Positions 45,043 through 56,065 of a stretch of 64,000 nt of DNA are shown here, piece after piece. Within the stretch, counting starts at the first letter, position 1, and each line of letters begins with the position of its first letter. The stretch is taken from positions 327,830-391,829 of the forward strand of contig LNAC01000771.1 of assembly GCA_002007465.1 (NCBI GenBank). Reading direction: 5' to 3'. Source of the stretch: Ailurus styani. Lineage: Eukaryota > Chordata > Mammalia > Carnivora > Ailuridae. The position numbers and the translations under genes are program-made. The notes under the pieces are model-generated. The model ran no database searches, had not been told where the DNA came from, and was given only the letters and a program-made list of their open reading frames with translations.

Positions 45043-47924
45043 ACCCGAAGGCAACCTTTGGTATGAAATGCTGCCACAGCAATAGGAAGGGGAAAGAAAG
45101 CCAAACCAGTCCACAGCCTGATCCTGGGTGACAGAGGACAAAGAATCCATCAAAAAAGCACATGGCTCCTGGTTGCCAAGTTACTAACTGGCAAGCCTGG
45201 CTGGGCCTAGATAACCAACTCACTTTAATTAAATTGCCTCTGATTGAACTTCTGGCTATGACTATTCATACTGAGTCTGGCTCTGTGGCGAGCCGGCTCA
45301 GGCCTTTTGGCATAAAATCATGGTCTTCTGACTGTATTTCAAACCCCAAAGCTTGTCTCACTGCAGGCCCATTTGGGCAGTGTAGGCACCAGACCTGGTT
45401 TGTGCTGACTGTAAAGCACAGATGCTACCAGTCTATATGTCCAGGGTGGCCTCTACAGGACAAGATCAGTTGGGGTGTATAGAAGCTGTGGAGGGGTATA
45501 AATTCCTGGGCAAGCTAAAAGGAAAGATAGGAACATGGTGCTCTGTTGTCTTTCCCCTTCTTCCTTTTGTATGGGAAATATTGTGAAAGTGGGACCCTAC
45601 AAGACTGCAGGCAGTCCCCCACTGGCCCTGATTTCCATTGGTTTCTGGCCTTGTGTCTCCCAGTCTACACGATGAGCACTTCATATTAGCCACGTGCACA
45701 CTTCCTATAACCCCTGAGATCATTTATTCAAACTGACTCTAGTGCCGTCCAGATGAAGCTGGAGTTCCTTCCAAAAGCAGATGTGAAGGGAATCCACTCG
45801 TCCAGAGGAAAGATAACCAAGTGGGTGGCACATGGAGGAGGCCTTGGGTGGACTCCCTATGAATACAGGCTTCATGACTAACAAATCTTGTTCTCATGCT
45901 GTGGATGACCAGCACTGATTTTAGCCAATCAGTGCAGTGCCCTGGATGGACCAGGATTCTCACCTGCCCTCCATCCTTCCCCATCTGGCTCCTGCTCCTC
46001 CATACCCCAGCTGCTCACCATCCTCTGAACACTAAGCATTTTCTCCTTATTAATCTTTGTATCCATCCTTCTCCAATTCCTGCCGAGACAGTTTCTATTG
46101 ATCTTTAAAGCACAGGTAAGGCCAGGTTTTCACAGAGGAGAGTAAGTGTTGTGGGGAAACCAGGCCACCAGCTAACCATCTCTCTGCCCATCTCTCTCTC
46201 TTTCTAATGCTGTTTTCAGTTATGGCGCTGCCACTGCTCTGGTGTTGGTCTTCAGAACCCCAAGGCCACCTATCACCTGTGTATTGTTGAACAGGGTAGA
46301 GAATGCATCCTCTCCTCCTGTCCCCTCTGCTTATACTTCTTGCTGCGAGGTCTAGTTCATATATCACTCAGATTTGAAGTGGTCAACCCTCCAAGGCAGA
46401 GGTGTTTTTAACTTCTTCTGAGTACACAGTGCTTTATAGAAAACTTTGTACCCATTTCACTCTCCTTCACTGATTTGAGTTCCTTAGATGAAGGAATAGA
46501 AACTGTATCTCAAACATTTTCACACCTTGCTCATTAGCATAAAGTAGATGATCAGTATAAGGCTCAGAGGTAATCTACACTGTACAATGCATATTATATT
46601 TGTTAATTCATTTTATCCAAGTGGAGGATGTTGAAATCTTGTCAATATTAAATGTGAAATTTTTCTTTCTCCTTTTTTTCTCTTTTTCTGAAATTTTTCC
46701 TTTCTCTTCTGTGACTCCACCTGATTTATGTAACTGACCCTGTCATGCTTCTGGGCTGGTAGAAAATTAACCTGTCACACTCTGTGTGGCTTTCTCCTCA
46801 ATCCCCATGGTAGTACCCAGCTCTCGCTCTTAGATATCACCAGATTGCTGGGCTTGGGGGAATGGGGGCCTCTGCTACTGGTTAACTGTTTGACATAGAA
46901 TCTGTTTAATCTTTCCTTTCCATGATTTGAAGTATCCTTCCGGGTCCAACAGACTTTTGCTCATAGCCATCCTCTGGACATCAAATCTTGCAGTGGTATG
47001 GTTTCTGTCTGCTTCTCCTACTATGGGGTCCTATTTTCTTCCTAGAAGTCCATAAAAAAACAGCCCTAATGTCATGACCTTGACTGCTAGAAGTCTCCTT
47101 TTCTTCCCCAACCCCAGAAGAAATATTTTTTAGTCTTGGCTGAGGGTGGGAAGAGGAGGTTGACAAACTCACTTTCCTGCTGCTTTTGCAAGACACCTTT
47201 TTTTTCCTACCAAATAATCCTTTTTTTGTTGTTTTGTTTTGTTATTTTTGCTTCCTCCCCAAATCCTCCAAGTTCTAAGGAATTAAGCTTTTGGGGAAAA
47301 AAAAGACTTGGTCACAAATTTCCTCTGAAGCAATGATGTTATGAACTAGCATGATTTGGGGGAGCAAAGATGAAAATGAGAATTAATCAGTAGGCAGAGC
47401 AATCCCCAAATCAGTAGCTTAAATAAATAAAAGTTTCTATCTCTCTTTCCTAAAACAATTCAAAAATTACCACTACCGGTTACCCAGCTAGATGTACAAT
47501 TGTGCGCTAAGAGGTCAATGGTACCATCCAGAACATGCGGCTTCCATCTCTGGGTCCAAGACCCAGCCAGACTATTTTTCCCTGTTTCAGCCAACAGGGA
47601 GAAAGAAGCAGAATTCAGGGTGAACATGGTTAAGATGATGACCTGGAATTACACACACCACCTCTGCTCATTCCCTTTGCCCTGAACTGAATATGGCCAC
47701 TCCTAGCTTCATGACAGGCACAGCATGGCCAGGAGCTGGCTGCCATGAGCTTAGCGAAAACCCCTGTGCAAGATGTGATTCTATTACTGAAAGGAGAAGT
47801 AGAGAATTAATATCAGAGCCCAGTCAGCGGTCTGCCCTGTGCAAGAAAAAATAAAAACAACTTAAATTAAAACCTCAAATATTGTCCAATTATGTTGGCA
47901 ACAAAACTATTCTGATTGCATTGT
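45043..47924. other. Long unassigned unique block
   Basis: About 2.9 kb with no confidently named repeat. Several frames of 61-106 codons overlap on opposite strands. None has a domain, a convincing splice context or a start in a clear Kozak setting. Possible old L2 fragments occur at about 45950-46110 and 46390-46570 but are too diverged to claim. Confidence 0.4.
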
Positions 47925-48068
47925 AAGGGTGAGTAGATGAGATTCAGAGAACACGAATAATTTATCTAGGGTCATACAAGTAGCAAATAAGTAAATGGTG
48001 GAATTAAGACCCAATCCTAAATCTGTTTGACTTCAAAACCTATGTTTCCTTATGCTCTACTAGCTATT
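47925..48068 (-). mobile_element. MIR SINE remnant
   Basis: The segments 'gggtcatacaagtagcaaat', 'gtggaattaagacccaatcc' and 'cttatgctctactagct' match the MIR complement (the 'ggtcacacagctagtaagtgg' to 'gtgctcttaaccac' region). Confidence 0.75.
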
Positions 48069-48799
48069 GATGCATTTGGAGAATAAATTTTAAGATTATC
48101 TTTCCAATGTCCGTGATTAACTAGACCTTTTATTTTTTTCATATTAATCTATATGAAAAATGTAATCATTTGACCTCTGTTTTAATTTTTTTTGTTCTTT
48201 GCAGTTATATAATTTATTGTTATGGCAGTGTATGAAATATCAGTTGATTCTCAGCATACTAAAACTTGAAAAACATTATTAGCTTCACTGCTCCATGTTA
48301 GGTAGAGATGTCATGAATTCATGTCACTTGATACACGAAGTGTCTTGCTGTTTGGTCATGGGTGATAACTCAAATTGTGTTCAGAAGAAAAGGAAGACAA
48401 CAGATCAATATCAATAAACCCTATACTCTACCATATGATGCTTTTTTATATGCAAAAGATACTGCCTGCAGCCCAGAGCAATTTAGAAATGCCTCTTGCT
48501 CTTTGAAAAGCAAGCAGCAACTTTATGCTGACTTCCAACCCCCAAGAATTGGAGCGTGTCTCTGCACTTTGCTCCCTGCACTGCCCTTGCTCTGCTCCTG
48601 CTCCACCTTCTGGTTTCCCTGGGCTCCCGTACCTCCTTGGCTCTACATGTGGACATTCTGCTAACATTCTGCCCTGAAACTTTTCTCATGCTGAGTGTTC
48701 TCTTTTAGAAATCCATCCATTCCCATTTCTTCAATAATTTGAAAATTTTCCAAATTTATATATATCCAGCCATGACTCCTCCTGGCATATTTATTAATG
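48069..48799. other. Unassigned non-coding sequence
   Basis: A 100-codon plus frame at 48362-48664 and two minus frames at 48446-48689 occupy the same DNA. None has a domain or repeat identity. Confidence 0.4.
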
Positions 48800-49207
48800 A
48801 CACCATATGTCATTAGAGAAATGCAAATTAAAACAATAATGAGATACCACTATACACTTGTTAGAATGGCCAAAATCCAGAACACAGACACCACCAAATG
48901 CTGTGGGGGAGGAATAAATAGAAGGATTTTTAGGGCAGAGATACTACTCTGCATGATATCATAATGGTGGATACATGTCATTATACATTTATCCAAACTC
49001 ACAGAATGTCTAACACCAAGAGTGACCCATGCAGTAAACTATGGACATTTGGAAATTATAATGTGTCAATGTAGTCATTAGTTATAACAAATGTTGATAA
49101 TAAGGAGGCTCTACATGTGTGGGTCCAGGCAGTATATGAGAAATCTCTGTACCTTCTCTTCAATGTTTCTGTGAACCTAAAATCACTGCTGTAGAAAAAT
49201 AAATATT
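48800..49207 (+). mobile_element. L1 3' end (L1MB-like) with internal deletion
   Basis: ORF2-terminal sequence (aatgcaaattaaaacaataa, then gagataccactatacac) jumps at about 48912 to 3' UTR sequence (gaaggatttttagggcagag, gtggatacatgtcattatac, gagaaatctctgtaccttct). The intervening C-terminal ORF2 portion is missing. Confidence 0.83.
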
Positions 49208-49398
49208 GGGGCACCTGGGTAGTTCAATTGGTTAAGCATATGCCTTCGGCTCAGGTCGTGATCCCAGGGCCCTGGGATCGAGTCCCACATCAGACTCCTT
49301 GCTCAGCGGGGAGCTTGTTTCTCCCTCTGCCTGCCACTCCCCCACTTGTGCTCTCTCTCTCTCTGTCAAACAAATAAATACAATCTTTAAAAAAATTT
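49208..49398 (+). mobile_element. CAN-SINE at the tail of an L1
   Basis: It begins ggggcacctgggtagttcaa, keeps ggctcaggtcgtgatcccag and the CT tract, and ends caatctttaaaaaa. It follows directly on the L1 A-rich end. A second A/T-rich stretch to 49422 may be part of a compound tail. Confidence 0.93.
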
Positions 49399-49478
49399 TT
49401 TTAAAAAGTAAAATAAAATCTTAGCAAAATGAGAAGGGGAAGGAAAGATAATGGACACCAAAGGTAACATTCAAATAC

Positions 49479-49530
49479 AAAGTATTTGTACATGTACAAG
49501 TATTTGTACAGAGAACAGTACATGTTCTCT
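49479..49530. repeat. Cluster of short direct and inverted repeats
   Basis: aagtatttgtaca occurs twice in tandem around 49480-49510. agagaaca..tgttctct forms an 8-bp inverted pair at 49510-49530 with a 5-bp spacer. Small palindromes such as tacatgtac lie between. The function is unknown. Confidence 0.6.
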
Positions 49531-51039
49531 GATACATAAATAATGTATTTAAAGACTTAGAACTGAAGGGCTTTATCTCTTAGGACGATCAATCTTGGGA
49601 CAGTTGACGGCATCCCAAGAACGACATGTATCTAGCATGGCAGACAGATAAAGATCAATTTTGGGTGGCTGTTTGCTCTGGGGGATTTGAAAGCTGAAAA
49701 GGATAAACCTGGGGTGGGGAGAAAATGAAAAATAAGGGTTAAACAGCAAGAGTGAACATTATTAAATGGAATGGTAGGTTAAAACTTTAGGTGTCTGGGA
49801 ATTATTTGAACCTCCCCATACTAAGAAAGGTGACAGCAAAAAATAAACCCTTATTTTCCCCATGGGGAAACTGAACCCCAGACAAGGGGAGTAGCTTCAA
49901 GAGTCTGGAAGCCAATCGTTTAAAAAGAGCAACAACAATAAAAAAAAAAAAACCACAAACTTTTTATAAATAAATCGTCATCTAACAAGACAACACACTA
50001 ACTTTTATGACCACGACATTTCCCAAGATTCACAGAGCTTAAAAATGAAAGAATAATTGAGTTATAGGCAGTGAGGAAAGCAATTGCAATTTGAGGGAAC
50101 TTTTTTTATTTCCATTGTTATGCTCTGTTTTATTTGATAGGTAAGCCACTGTACAAACCACCAGAAGGAAACTGCTTAGCCCTCTAATAACAGACAATGT
50201 TGCTTGCCAGTCAGACTGAGTCTTAGCCCCCAGGGACCAAGCACCCAGCCCATTTTAAGGTTAAAGGCTTCTAAACTCTGTGCTCATATCTACTTAAAGG
50301 AAAGGAATTTATTCTAAAGTGGTGTATTTGACTGTGGCTTAGCCTCAGGCAGTGAGCGTCCAGTAGGTTTTGATAGTCCAGTGGATTTAGGCTTTTAGCT
50401 CCTTATGTTTTTGACCCTGGAACTCCCATTCATTCTTTCTTTCAACAAGAAAGTATTGACTACCTAGTCATTCCTGTTTATATTTCCTTATATATTGGCA
50501 TGTCTGCCCTTTGTGTATTCCCTGTGCATCCCTGCCTGCCTAGAGCTTACATACCAGTCCATTTTCCTTCCTGGGTGTCTCTGACCTGAACCCTAACATT
50601 CCCACTCAGTGGCTATTTTTCCTGCCCTGGAGCTGTCTCAGTTGTCCTTGCACTGCTGCTCTTCTTCCTTCTCTCAAACTTGCATGAGAACTTTAACTCT
50701 GAGTGAATGGAGTTCTTTCTCTTAAGACCTCAAAAACTAGCTTTTATCTTCACTGCAATCTTCAGCCCAAGAACACAGTTCCTTCTGGAGCTGGCCTAGA
50801 GATTCCCAGGACAGCCAGTGTCCCTGGTGCATATTTTGTTTCCCACCTAAGGGCGATTTCTGACCCTCTCAGAGGTTCAGTTGACTTTATACTCTTCTTT
50901 TCAAAATCTTAATGACAGAATTTTGGAGTTATGATCATTCAGCCAAGAGCTCCATTACATCTCATATTTCACTGAAGGAACTTGATGAAAATCCCTCTCC
51001 ATACCACCTACCCTGATAGTTCAGAGTTCCAAAGGTGGA
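49531..51039. other. Unassigned non-coding sequence
   Basis: No repeat is named with confidence. A short MIR-like trace (ggggaaactgaaccccagac) is at 49863-49882. There are no exon features. Confidence 0.4.
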
Positions 51040-51125
51040 TTTTAATCAAAGGAGATAATGTTTATAAAGTACTTAATATCTGACATGTAGTAGATACTTA
51101 GTAAATGATAGCTATTATAGCTAAT
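51040..51125 (+). mobile_element. MIR 3' fragment
   Basis: The segments 'gtttataaagtacttaatat', 'ctgacatgtagtagatactt' and 'agtaaatgatagctattata' match the MIR 3' end. Confidence 0.65.
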
Positions 51126-51829
51126 ATGTAATTATGATAACTAGTATGTAAATTAAACTGTAAGGATGATCCTAACTTAACAACAATGGCAATGCTGACA
51201 ACAATAGTAAATTATGGTTATAAATGTATTCCCAAATCTTTAAGTCCTAAACTTTTAGTTCTTAACTTTTCTTAAAATATTACTAATTAAAAAAAATAGA
51301 CTCTCTTAAAACAAAACTCTCTATATTCTAAACTCCTTAATGCCAAATATAAGTGCCAAAAGATGAAAGCAACTGTCATTCATTCAGTTATTCACTTATT
51401 AAACACTCGCTTTGTTCTTACTTTCTTTCAACTTAATCCCATCTGAATCTCTTTTCAGTCCCCCATAGGGTTCCATAGCTTTGCTCCTGTCCTGATTGGC
51501 ATGCATGTCTTCAGAGACTCCACTTGGGAGTAGAAGTCAACATCGGCACCTCCCTGTTGTCCTTCTACTGTGTGTAATGTTATGAATACAAAGGATCTGG
51601 GGGGGCGCAGCCTGCAGGAGCTTTGTCCCAGTTCCATCCCTACTGTGTCAGCATTGATTGTCTTCTGAGTCTTAGAAGGAGATAGGCTGACCTCAGGACT
51701 GGGTAGATCATCTGTGAGAGAGGAAATGAGATGAGACATTTAACAAGACAGTGTTAGAAGAAGTGCAGTCTAGATTCTTAGTCTCTTGGACAGTCGATTG
51801 CAAAAAGGAATGAGATTTTTGAGTAAATA
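51126..51829. other. Unassigned non-coding sequence
   Basis: A 94-codon minus-strand frame at 51455-51739 has no recognisable domain. No repeat is identified. Confidence 0.4.
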
Positions 51830-52150
51830 AAAATGTTTTAAACATTCATTAATAATCAAAGAAATGCAAATAGAATTATTGTTGAGATGCCATTATCACT
51901 TTCAAAATGGTAATAATTTAAAAAATAATAACTCAAAACCTTGGTGAGCATGCAGGGGGAGGAACATGTGCTTGCATTGTGTCGAGACTCCAAAATGGTC
52001 CCAGGGTCCTAGAGGATGGTTGGCAGTGAGCAGCACAGGAAGCATGCATGAAATCTTAGTTCTAAGAATTTATTCTATGGATATTATAAAAAATGTTATC
52101 AAAAGATTTCTATATAAAGATATCCATTACTTGAGGAAAATCATAATGAG
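51830..52150 (+). mobile_element. Ancient L1 (L1M) ORF2 fragment
   Basis: The segments 'atcaaagaaatgcaaataga', 'gttgagatgccattatcact' and 'aagaatttattctatggata', then 'aaagatatccattacttgag', are the C-terminal ORF2 region of an old L1. It ends where the MaLR LTR begins at 52151. Confidence 0.7.
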
Positions 52151-52490
52151 TGTCATAGTCATCTCAGCTGCCATAACAGAATGCCACACCCTGGTTGGTT
52201 TAAACAACAGACATTTATTTCTCATAGTTATAGAAGCTGGAAAGTCCAAGATCAGAGATACAGCAACATCGGTTTCATTCTGAGCCCTCTTCTCTTGGCA
52301 TGTTGGTGGCAGCCATCTTGCTGTGTGATCACATGGTCTCTTCTTTGTGCATTCACAAAGAGAAAGCAAGCTCTCCAGTGTCTCTTCTTGTAAGGACACT
52401 AATCCCATCATGGGGACTCCACCCACATGACGTCATCTAACCTTAATAACTTCCCAAAGGCCTCATATCCAAATACCATCTCATATATTA
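52151..52490 (-). mobile_element. MaLR-type LTR, copy 1
   Basis: The plus strand carries 'cagctgccataacagaatgc', 'aaacaacagacatttatttc' and 'ggacactaatcccatcatgg', then 'gactccacccacatgacgtc', the complement of an MLT1/MST-type LTR. The distal part is truncated. There is no coding potential. Confidence 0.8.
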
Positions 52491-52552
52491 AAAAAATAAG
52501 TGTAAAAACACAGTTCAAACACTTCAGGAGCTGAATGAAAGATATTGGACAC

Positions 52553-52756
52553 TGCATTAGCCCACCATGGCTGCTGTAATAAAATGCCATACCCTGTGTG
52601 GCTTAAACAACAGACATTTCTTTCTCACAGTTCTGGAGGCTGGGAAGTCCAAGATCAAGGTGCAGATGATTTGATTCCTGGTGAGGACTTTCTTTCTGGC
52701 TTGTAGATGGCCACCTTCCTGCACCTTCACATGGCCTTTCCCCTGCTTGCACGCAT

Positions 52757-52788
<32 letters not shown>

Positions 52789-53440
52789 CTCTCCTTTAAG
52801 GATATGAATCTTATCAGAGGCCCCATTCTTATGATGCCATTTAACCTTAATTACCTCCTAGAGACCCCATCTCTCAATACAACCACATTGGGAATTAACA
52901 CTTCAACACACAAATTTTGAGGGGACACAAAAATTCAGTCCCAAGCCTTCCACTCCCGACCCTCCAAAATTCTCACATGCAAAATACATTCATTCCATCA
53001 CAACATCCCCCTGCCCCAAATCGTAAGACATTTCAACAAAAAGTCCCAAGTCCAAAGTCTCATCTAAATATCTCTAAGTCAGATATGCATGAGGCTTGAG
53101 GTATGATTCATCCTGAGGGTGAATTCCTCTCCAGCTGTGAACCTGTGAAGACAGATAGCTGTGGTGCTTCCAAAATATGATGGATCAGGCGGAGGATAGA
53201 TATTCCCATTCCAGAAGGGAAAAGTAGGAAAGAAGGAAAGGGTTCAAACCATAGTCCAAACTGAGGAAGGTAAATTCCATTAGATCTTGAGGCTGGAGAA
53301 TAATCTATTTAGTCCCATCCTCTGCCTTACAGGCTCCCCCAGCTCTCTGGGAAGGCTCTGTCCATGCAACTCTCATTGTTATAATCAGTGAACCCACAGT
53401 GACATAATCACAGGGCTTAAGGGTCACATTTACTTCAATT
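52553..53440 (-). mobile_element. MaLR-type LTR (copy 2) with internal fragment
   Basis: An LTR complement at 52553-52943 (gctgctgtaataaaatgcca, then gttctggaggctgggaagtc, ending near gggacacaaaaattcagtcc) is followed by about 500 bp of MaLR internal sequence (gtcccaagtccaaagtctca, gtatgattcatcctgagggt). It lies in the same orientation as copy 1, 62 bp away. It contains the (CA)n at 52757-52788. It is decayed and non-coding. Confidence 0.75.
52757..52788. repeat. (CA)n microsatellite
   Basis: About 15 uninterrupted CA units lie inside MaLR LTR copy 2. Confidence 0.97.
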
Positions 53441-53442
53441 AG

Positions 53443-53632
53443 ATTTTTTAAAAAAGATTTTATTTATTTGAGAAAGAGAGAGAGCACATGAGTTGGGGAG
53501 AGGAGTAGAGGAAGAGGGAGAAGTATACTCCTTGCTGAGCAGGGAGTCTGATACAGGAGTTGATCTCAGGACCTTGGGGTCATGACCTGAGCCAAAGGCA
53601 GACACTTAACTGACTGAGCCATCCAGGTGCTC
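53443..53632 (-). mobile_element. CAN-SINE
   Basis: The tail complement aaaaaagattttatttattt is followed by GA-rich sequence. It closes with the head complement gactgagccatccaggtgct. It lies between the MaLR internal fragment and an L1 segment. Confidence 0.93.
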
Positions 53633-53635
53633 TTA

Positions 53636-54125
53636 CATTCTATAGCTTTGACAAATTTATAACACATATCACCATTTTTGTATCATACAGAGTTATTTCC
53701 CTGCCCTAAATATTCCCTATGTTCTTACCTGTTTATCCCTCCCTCTTCATAAACCACCAATAACCACTGCTCTCTATATAGTCTCTAGTTTTGCCCTTCA
53801 GAACATCATATTGTTGATATTGTACAATATGTAGCATTTTCAGATAGACTTTTTTCACCTATCAATATACATTTAAGTGTCCTCTTTGTCTTTTCATTGG
53901 TTGTTTCCAATTTTTGGCAATTATGAATAGCGCTGCTATAAATATCCACATGCAGGTTCTTGCATGGACAAACACTTTAAATCCATGTGGGTAAATAGTG
54001 AGGAGCTTGACTGCTGGGTTGTATGGTAAGAGTAGGTTTAGCTTTGTAAGAAACCACCAGACTGTCTTCCAGAGTGGGTACAACATTTTGCATTTCTGCC
54101 AGCAATGAAAAGGAGCTCCTGATGC
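53636..54125 (-). mobile_element. L1 ORF2 3' segment
   Basis: The complement of an old L1 includes 'aagtgtcctctttgtctttt', 'tttttggcaattatgaatag', 'cgctgctataaatatccac', 'gactgctgggttgtatggta' and 'caccagactgtcttccagag'. The 74-codon minus frame at 53862-54086 is a relic of the ORF2 C-terminal region, not a gene. Confidence 0.82.
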
Positions 54126-54179
54126 TCAATAGGCACATGTTAATGGCAATTCTATATGGGTTGAGAATGTTGTAGGCAG

Positions 54180-54370
54180 AAACCAGGCTCTGGAGTCAAA
54201 AAACCCGAGTTCCAGTCATACCTCTGCCACAGGGACAACTCTAGGAGGATGGTGATTGCAAGCTCTCTTGGGCATAGTGGTGAGAAGTGAGACATGCATG
54301 TAAATGCATGCACTGTGCCTGCCACACACATGATAAACACTCAATAAACATTATAATAATAAATATTACA
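54180..54370 (+). mobile_element. MIR SINE remnant
   Basis: The segments 'aaccaggctctggagtcaaa', 'cgagttccagtcatacctct' and 'tgcctgccacacacatgata' with 'aacactcaataaacattat' cover MIR head to tail in plus orientation. The core is partly deleted. Confidence 0.8.
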
Positions 54371-54900
54371 TATGTCATTAGTTTCAATGGTTATTAGAGG
54401 AATTTGCTTTGTACATCCCAGTTTGAAGAACAGAGGAAAATTTTCATGTCCATATTAATTATATATCTGGTGGATAGAAGAAATACTTTCAAGGGATTAG
54501 GATGAAGAAACCTTCTGTTCTAGAAGCCACAAAGTCAATAGCTGATCAGTCCATTCGGTCTGTCTCAAGTACAACTGACCACAAATAGATGGGACCAGGA
54601 TATTCTTTCATCCCTTTCCCCATACCATGTTCTGCCTGTGACATCCTGGGGAAACCATGCCATATTTTTTTCTCCCACTCCCCCTTGCCCTCTGTGCTTC
54701 CCTAATGACCTCCCTCAGATTGTGTCCATTGCTACTGAACATCAGAAGACTCTCCTCCACACCAGCCTGGCTCTGAGTCCTCCTGCAGCCCTCCTCTGTT
54801 AGGTGCTTGGGACACAACAATGAAAAAAACTATATCCCCAAATAAAATATAAAATGTAGAAGCTATCAAAGAGGGAAAAAAGATAGGGATCAAAGGATCT

Positions 54901-54901
<1 letters not shown>
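54371..54901. other. Unassigned non-coding sequence
   Basis: No repeat or exon is recognised. A 70-codon minus frame at 54608-54820 shows no domain. Confidence 0.4.

Positions 54902-54932
<31 letters not shown>
54902..54932. repeat. (TG)n microsatellite
   Basis: About 15 GT units, followed by a short GC/CA-interrupted end. It generates a His-Thr run in opposite-strand translation. Confidence 0.97.
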
Positions 54933-54936
<4 letters not shown>

Positions 54937-55899
54937 CACATACATAAGCAAACTCACATGTACACTATTTTAGATAGGGTGATCAGCAAAGATGAGACCG
55001 AGTGGACACTAGAGAAAGTGAAGAAGTAGGCCAGCTGGAGTAAGAACTTTCTAGGGAAATTCATGCATTCCCAGCACACTGGTACAGAGAACAGACAGTG
55101 GACTACAAGGCTGGAGAACCATGAGGGAGGGCCAGAGTAGTGGGAACTAATGAGCATTCTGGGGAGTTTCTGGGCCTCAGGAAGACCTCATTGAACTTTG
55201 AGTCCAGATTCAAGAGATTTGTATTCCATTTCCAACTTCAATAGTGACTCAGATCTTGGTTCTTTGAATCAGTCACTCAATTTTTCAGCTCCAAACTTCT
55301 TCATTTGCAACATAAGAATGAGAACTGCCACATCCACCATGCAGGGCACCTTGGGGATTCCTCTTTACTCACTGTGTTCTGGATTTCTGGGAGGAGATTC
55401 CCTAGGGTGAGCTGAGTGCAGACCTGCAGAAAGAGAGTTAAGACATCTTCCTGTCTGGAGAGAACTGCATGAAGTCCAAGACAAGAAGGTAAGGTTAAGG
55501 CAAGGGCATTGTTTGGAGACCAAGGCCAAGAAAAATTGCCTGAGTATTGCTGTTGTCTTTTTCCTCTTTCCCTTCCGCTCACCAATATTTTTAAGCTAAA
55601 GAGGAGAAATTGGGTTAATATGAATAATGAGGGGAGTTCTGAGAGTGAAAATGTGCCTCCAAGTGGCAAATGAAGCCTGAGGTTCATCGAGTGGTTATTG
55701 TAGATGGGAAGATGGAGGGGCTATGAGCTAGAAGCTTTCCTGGAATTGTTTGGGAGTGTGACCCCTTTTCCTGCCACTTCCCAAACTGCTTGACCTCAAC
55801 CTTGCCCTGGGACTCCTCAAAGGATTTTTATTTAATGATGGATTTTATAATACCCATTTTGAAAGTATTTTTCCAAGCATTTTTAGCTCTTTTGACTTT
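54933..55899. other. Unassigned block; contains 128-codon open frame
   Basis: The minus strand is open for 128 codons at 55301-55687. The peptide has no domain or signal I recognise. No flanking splice signals or repeat identity support it. Confidence 0.4.
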
Positions 55900-56065
55900 C
55901 AGAATTCCTTACTTAGGGTGAAAATCATTATTGCTATAATTTTTCTGATGAAGAAACTACATCTGAGAAATTAAATATCCTGCTTGGACTCACACAGCCC
56001 ACAGATGATAGAGTCAAGTGGAACCCTGGATCCTCCAACTCTAAGTCCCCTATTCTTGAACATGA
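55900..56065 (-). mobile_element. MIR SINE remnant
   Basis: The segments 'tctgatgaagaaactacatc', 'ggactcacacagcccacaga' and 'ggaaccctggatcctccaac' follow the MIR complement order. Confidence 0.65.

Noticed and set aside
44878..45223. Phe/Leu/Ser-rich frames suggesting a membrane protein
   Set aside because: They arise from the complement of the (GAAA)n tract.
49510..49530. Steroid hormone response element (AGAACA..TGTTCT)
   Set aside because: The half-sites are separated by 5 bp instead of the required 3 bp.
55301..55687. 128-codon minus-strand open frame
   Set aside because: No recognisable domain, splice context or compositional evidence of coding.
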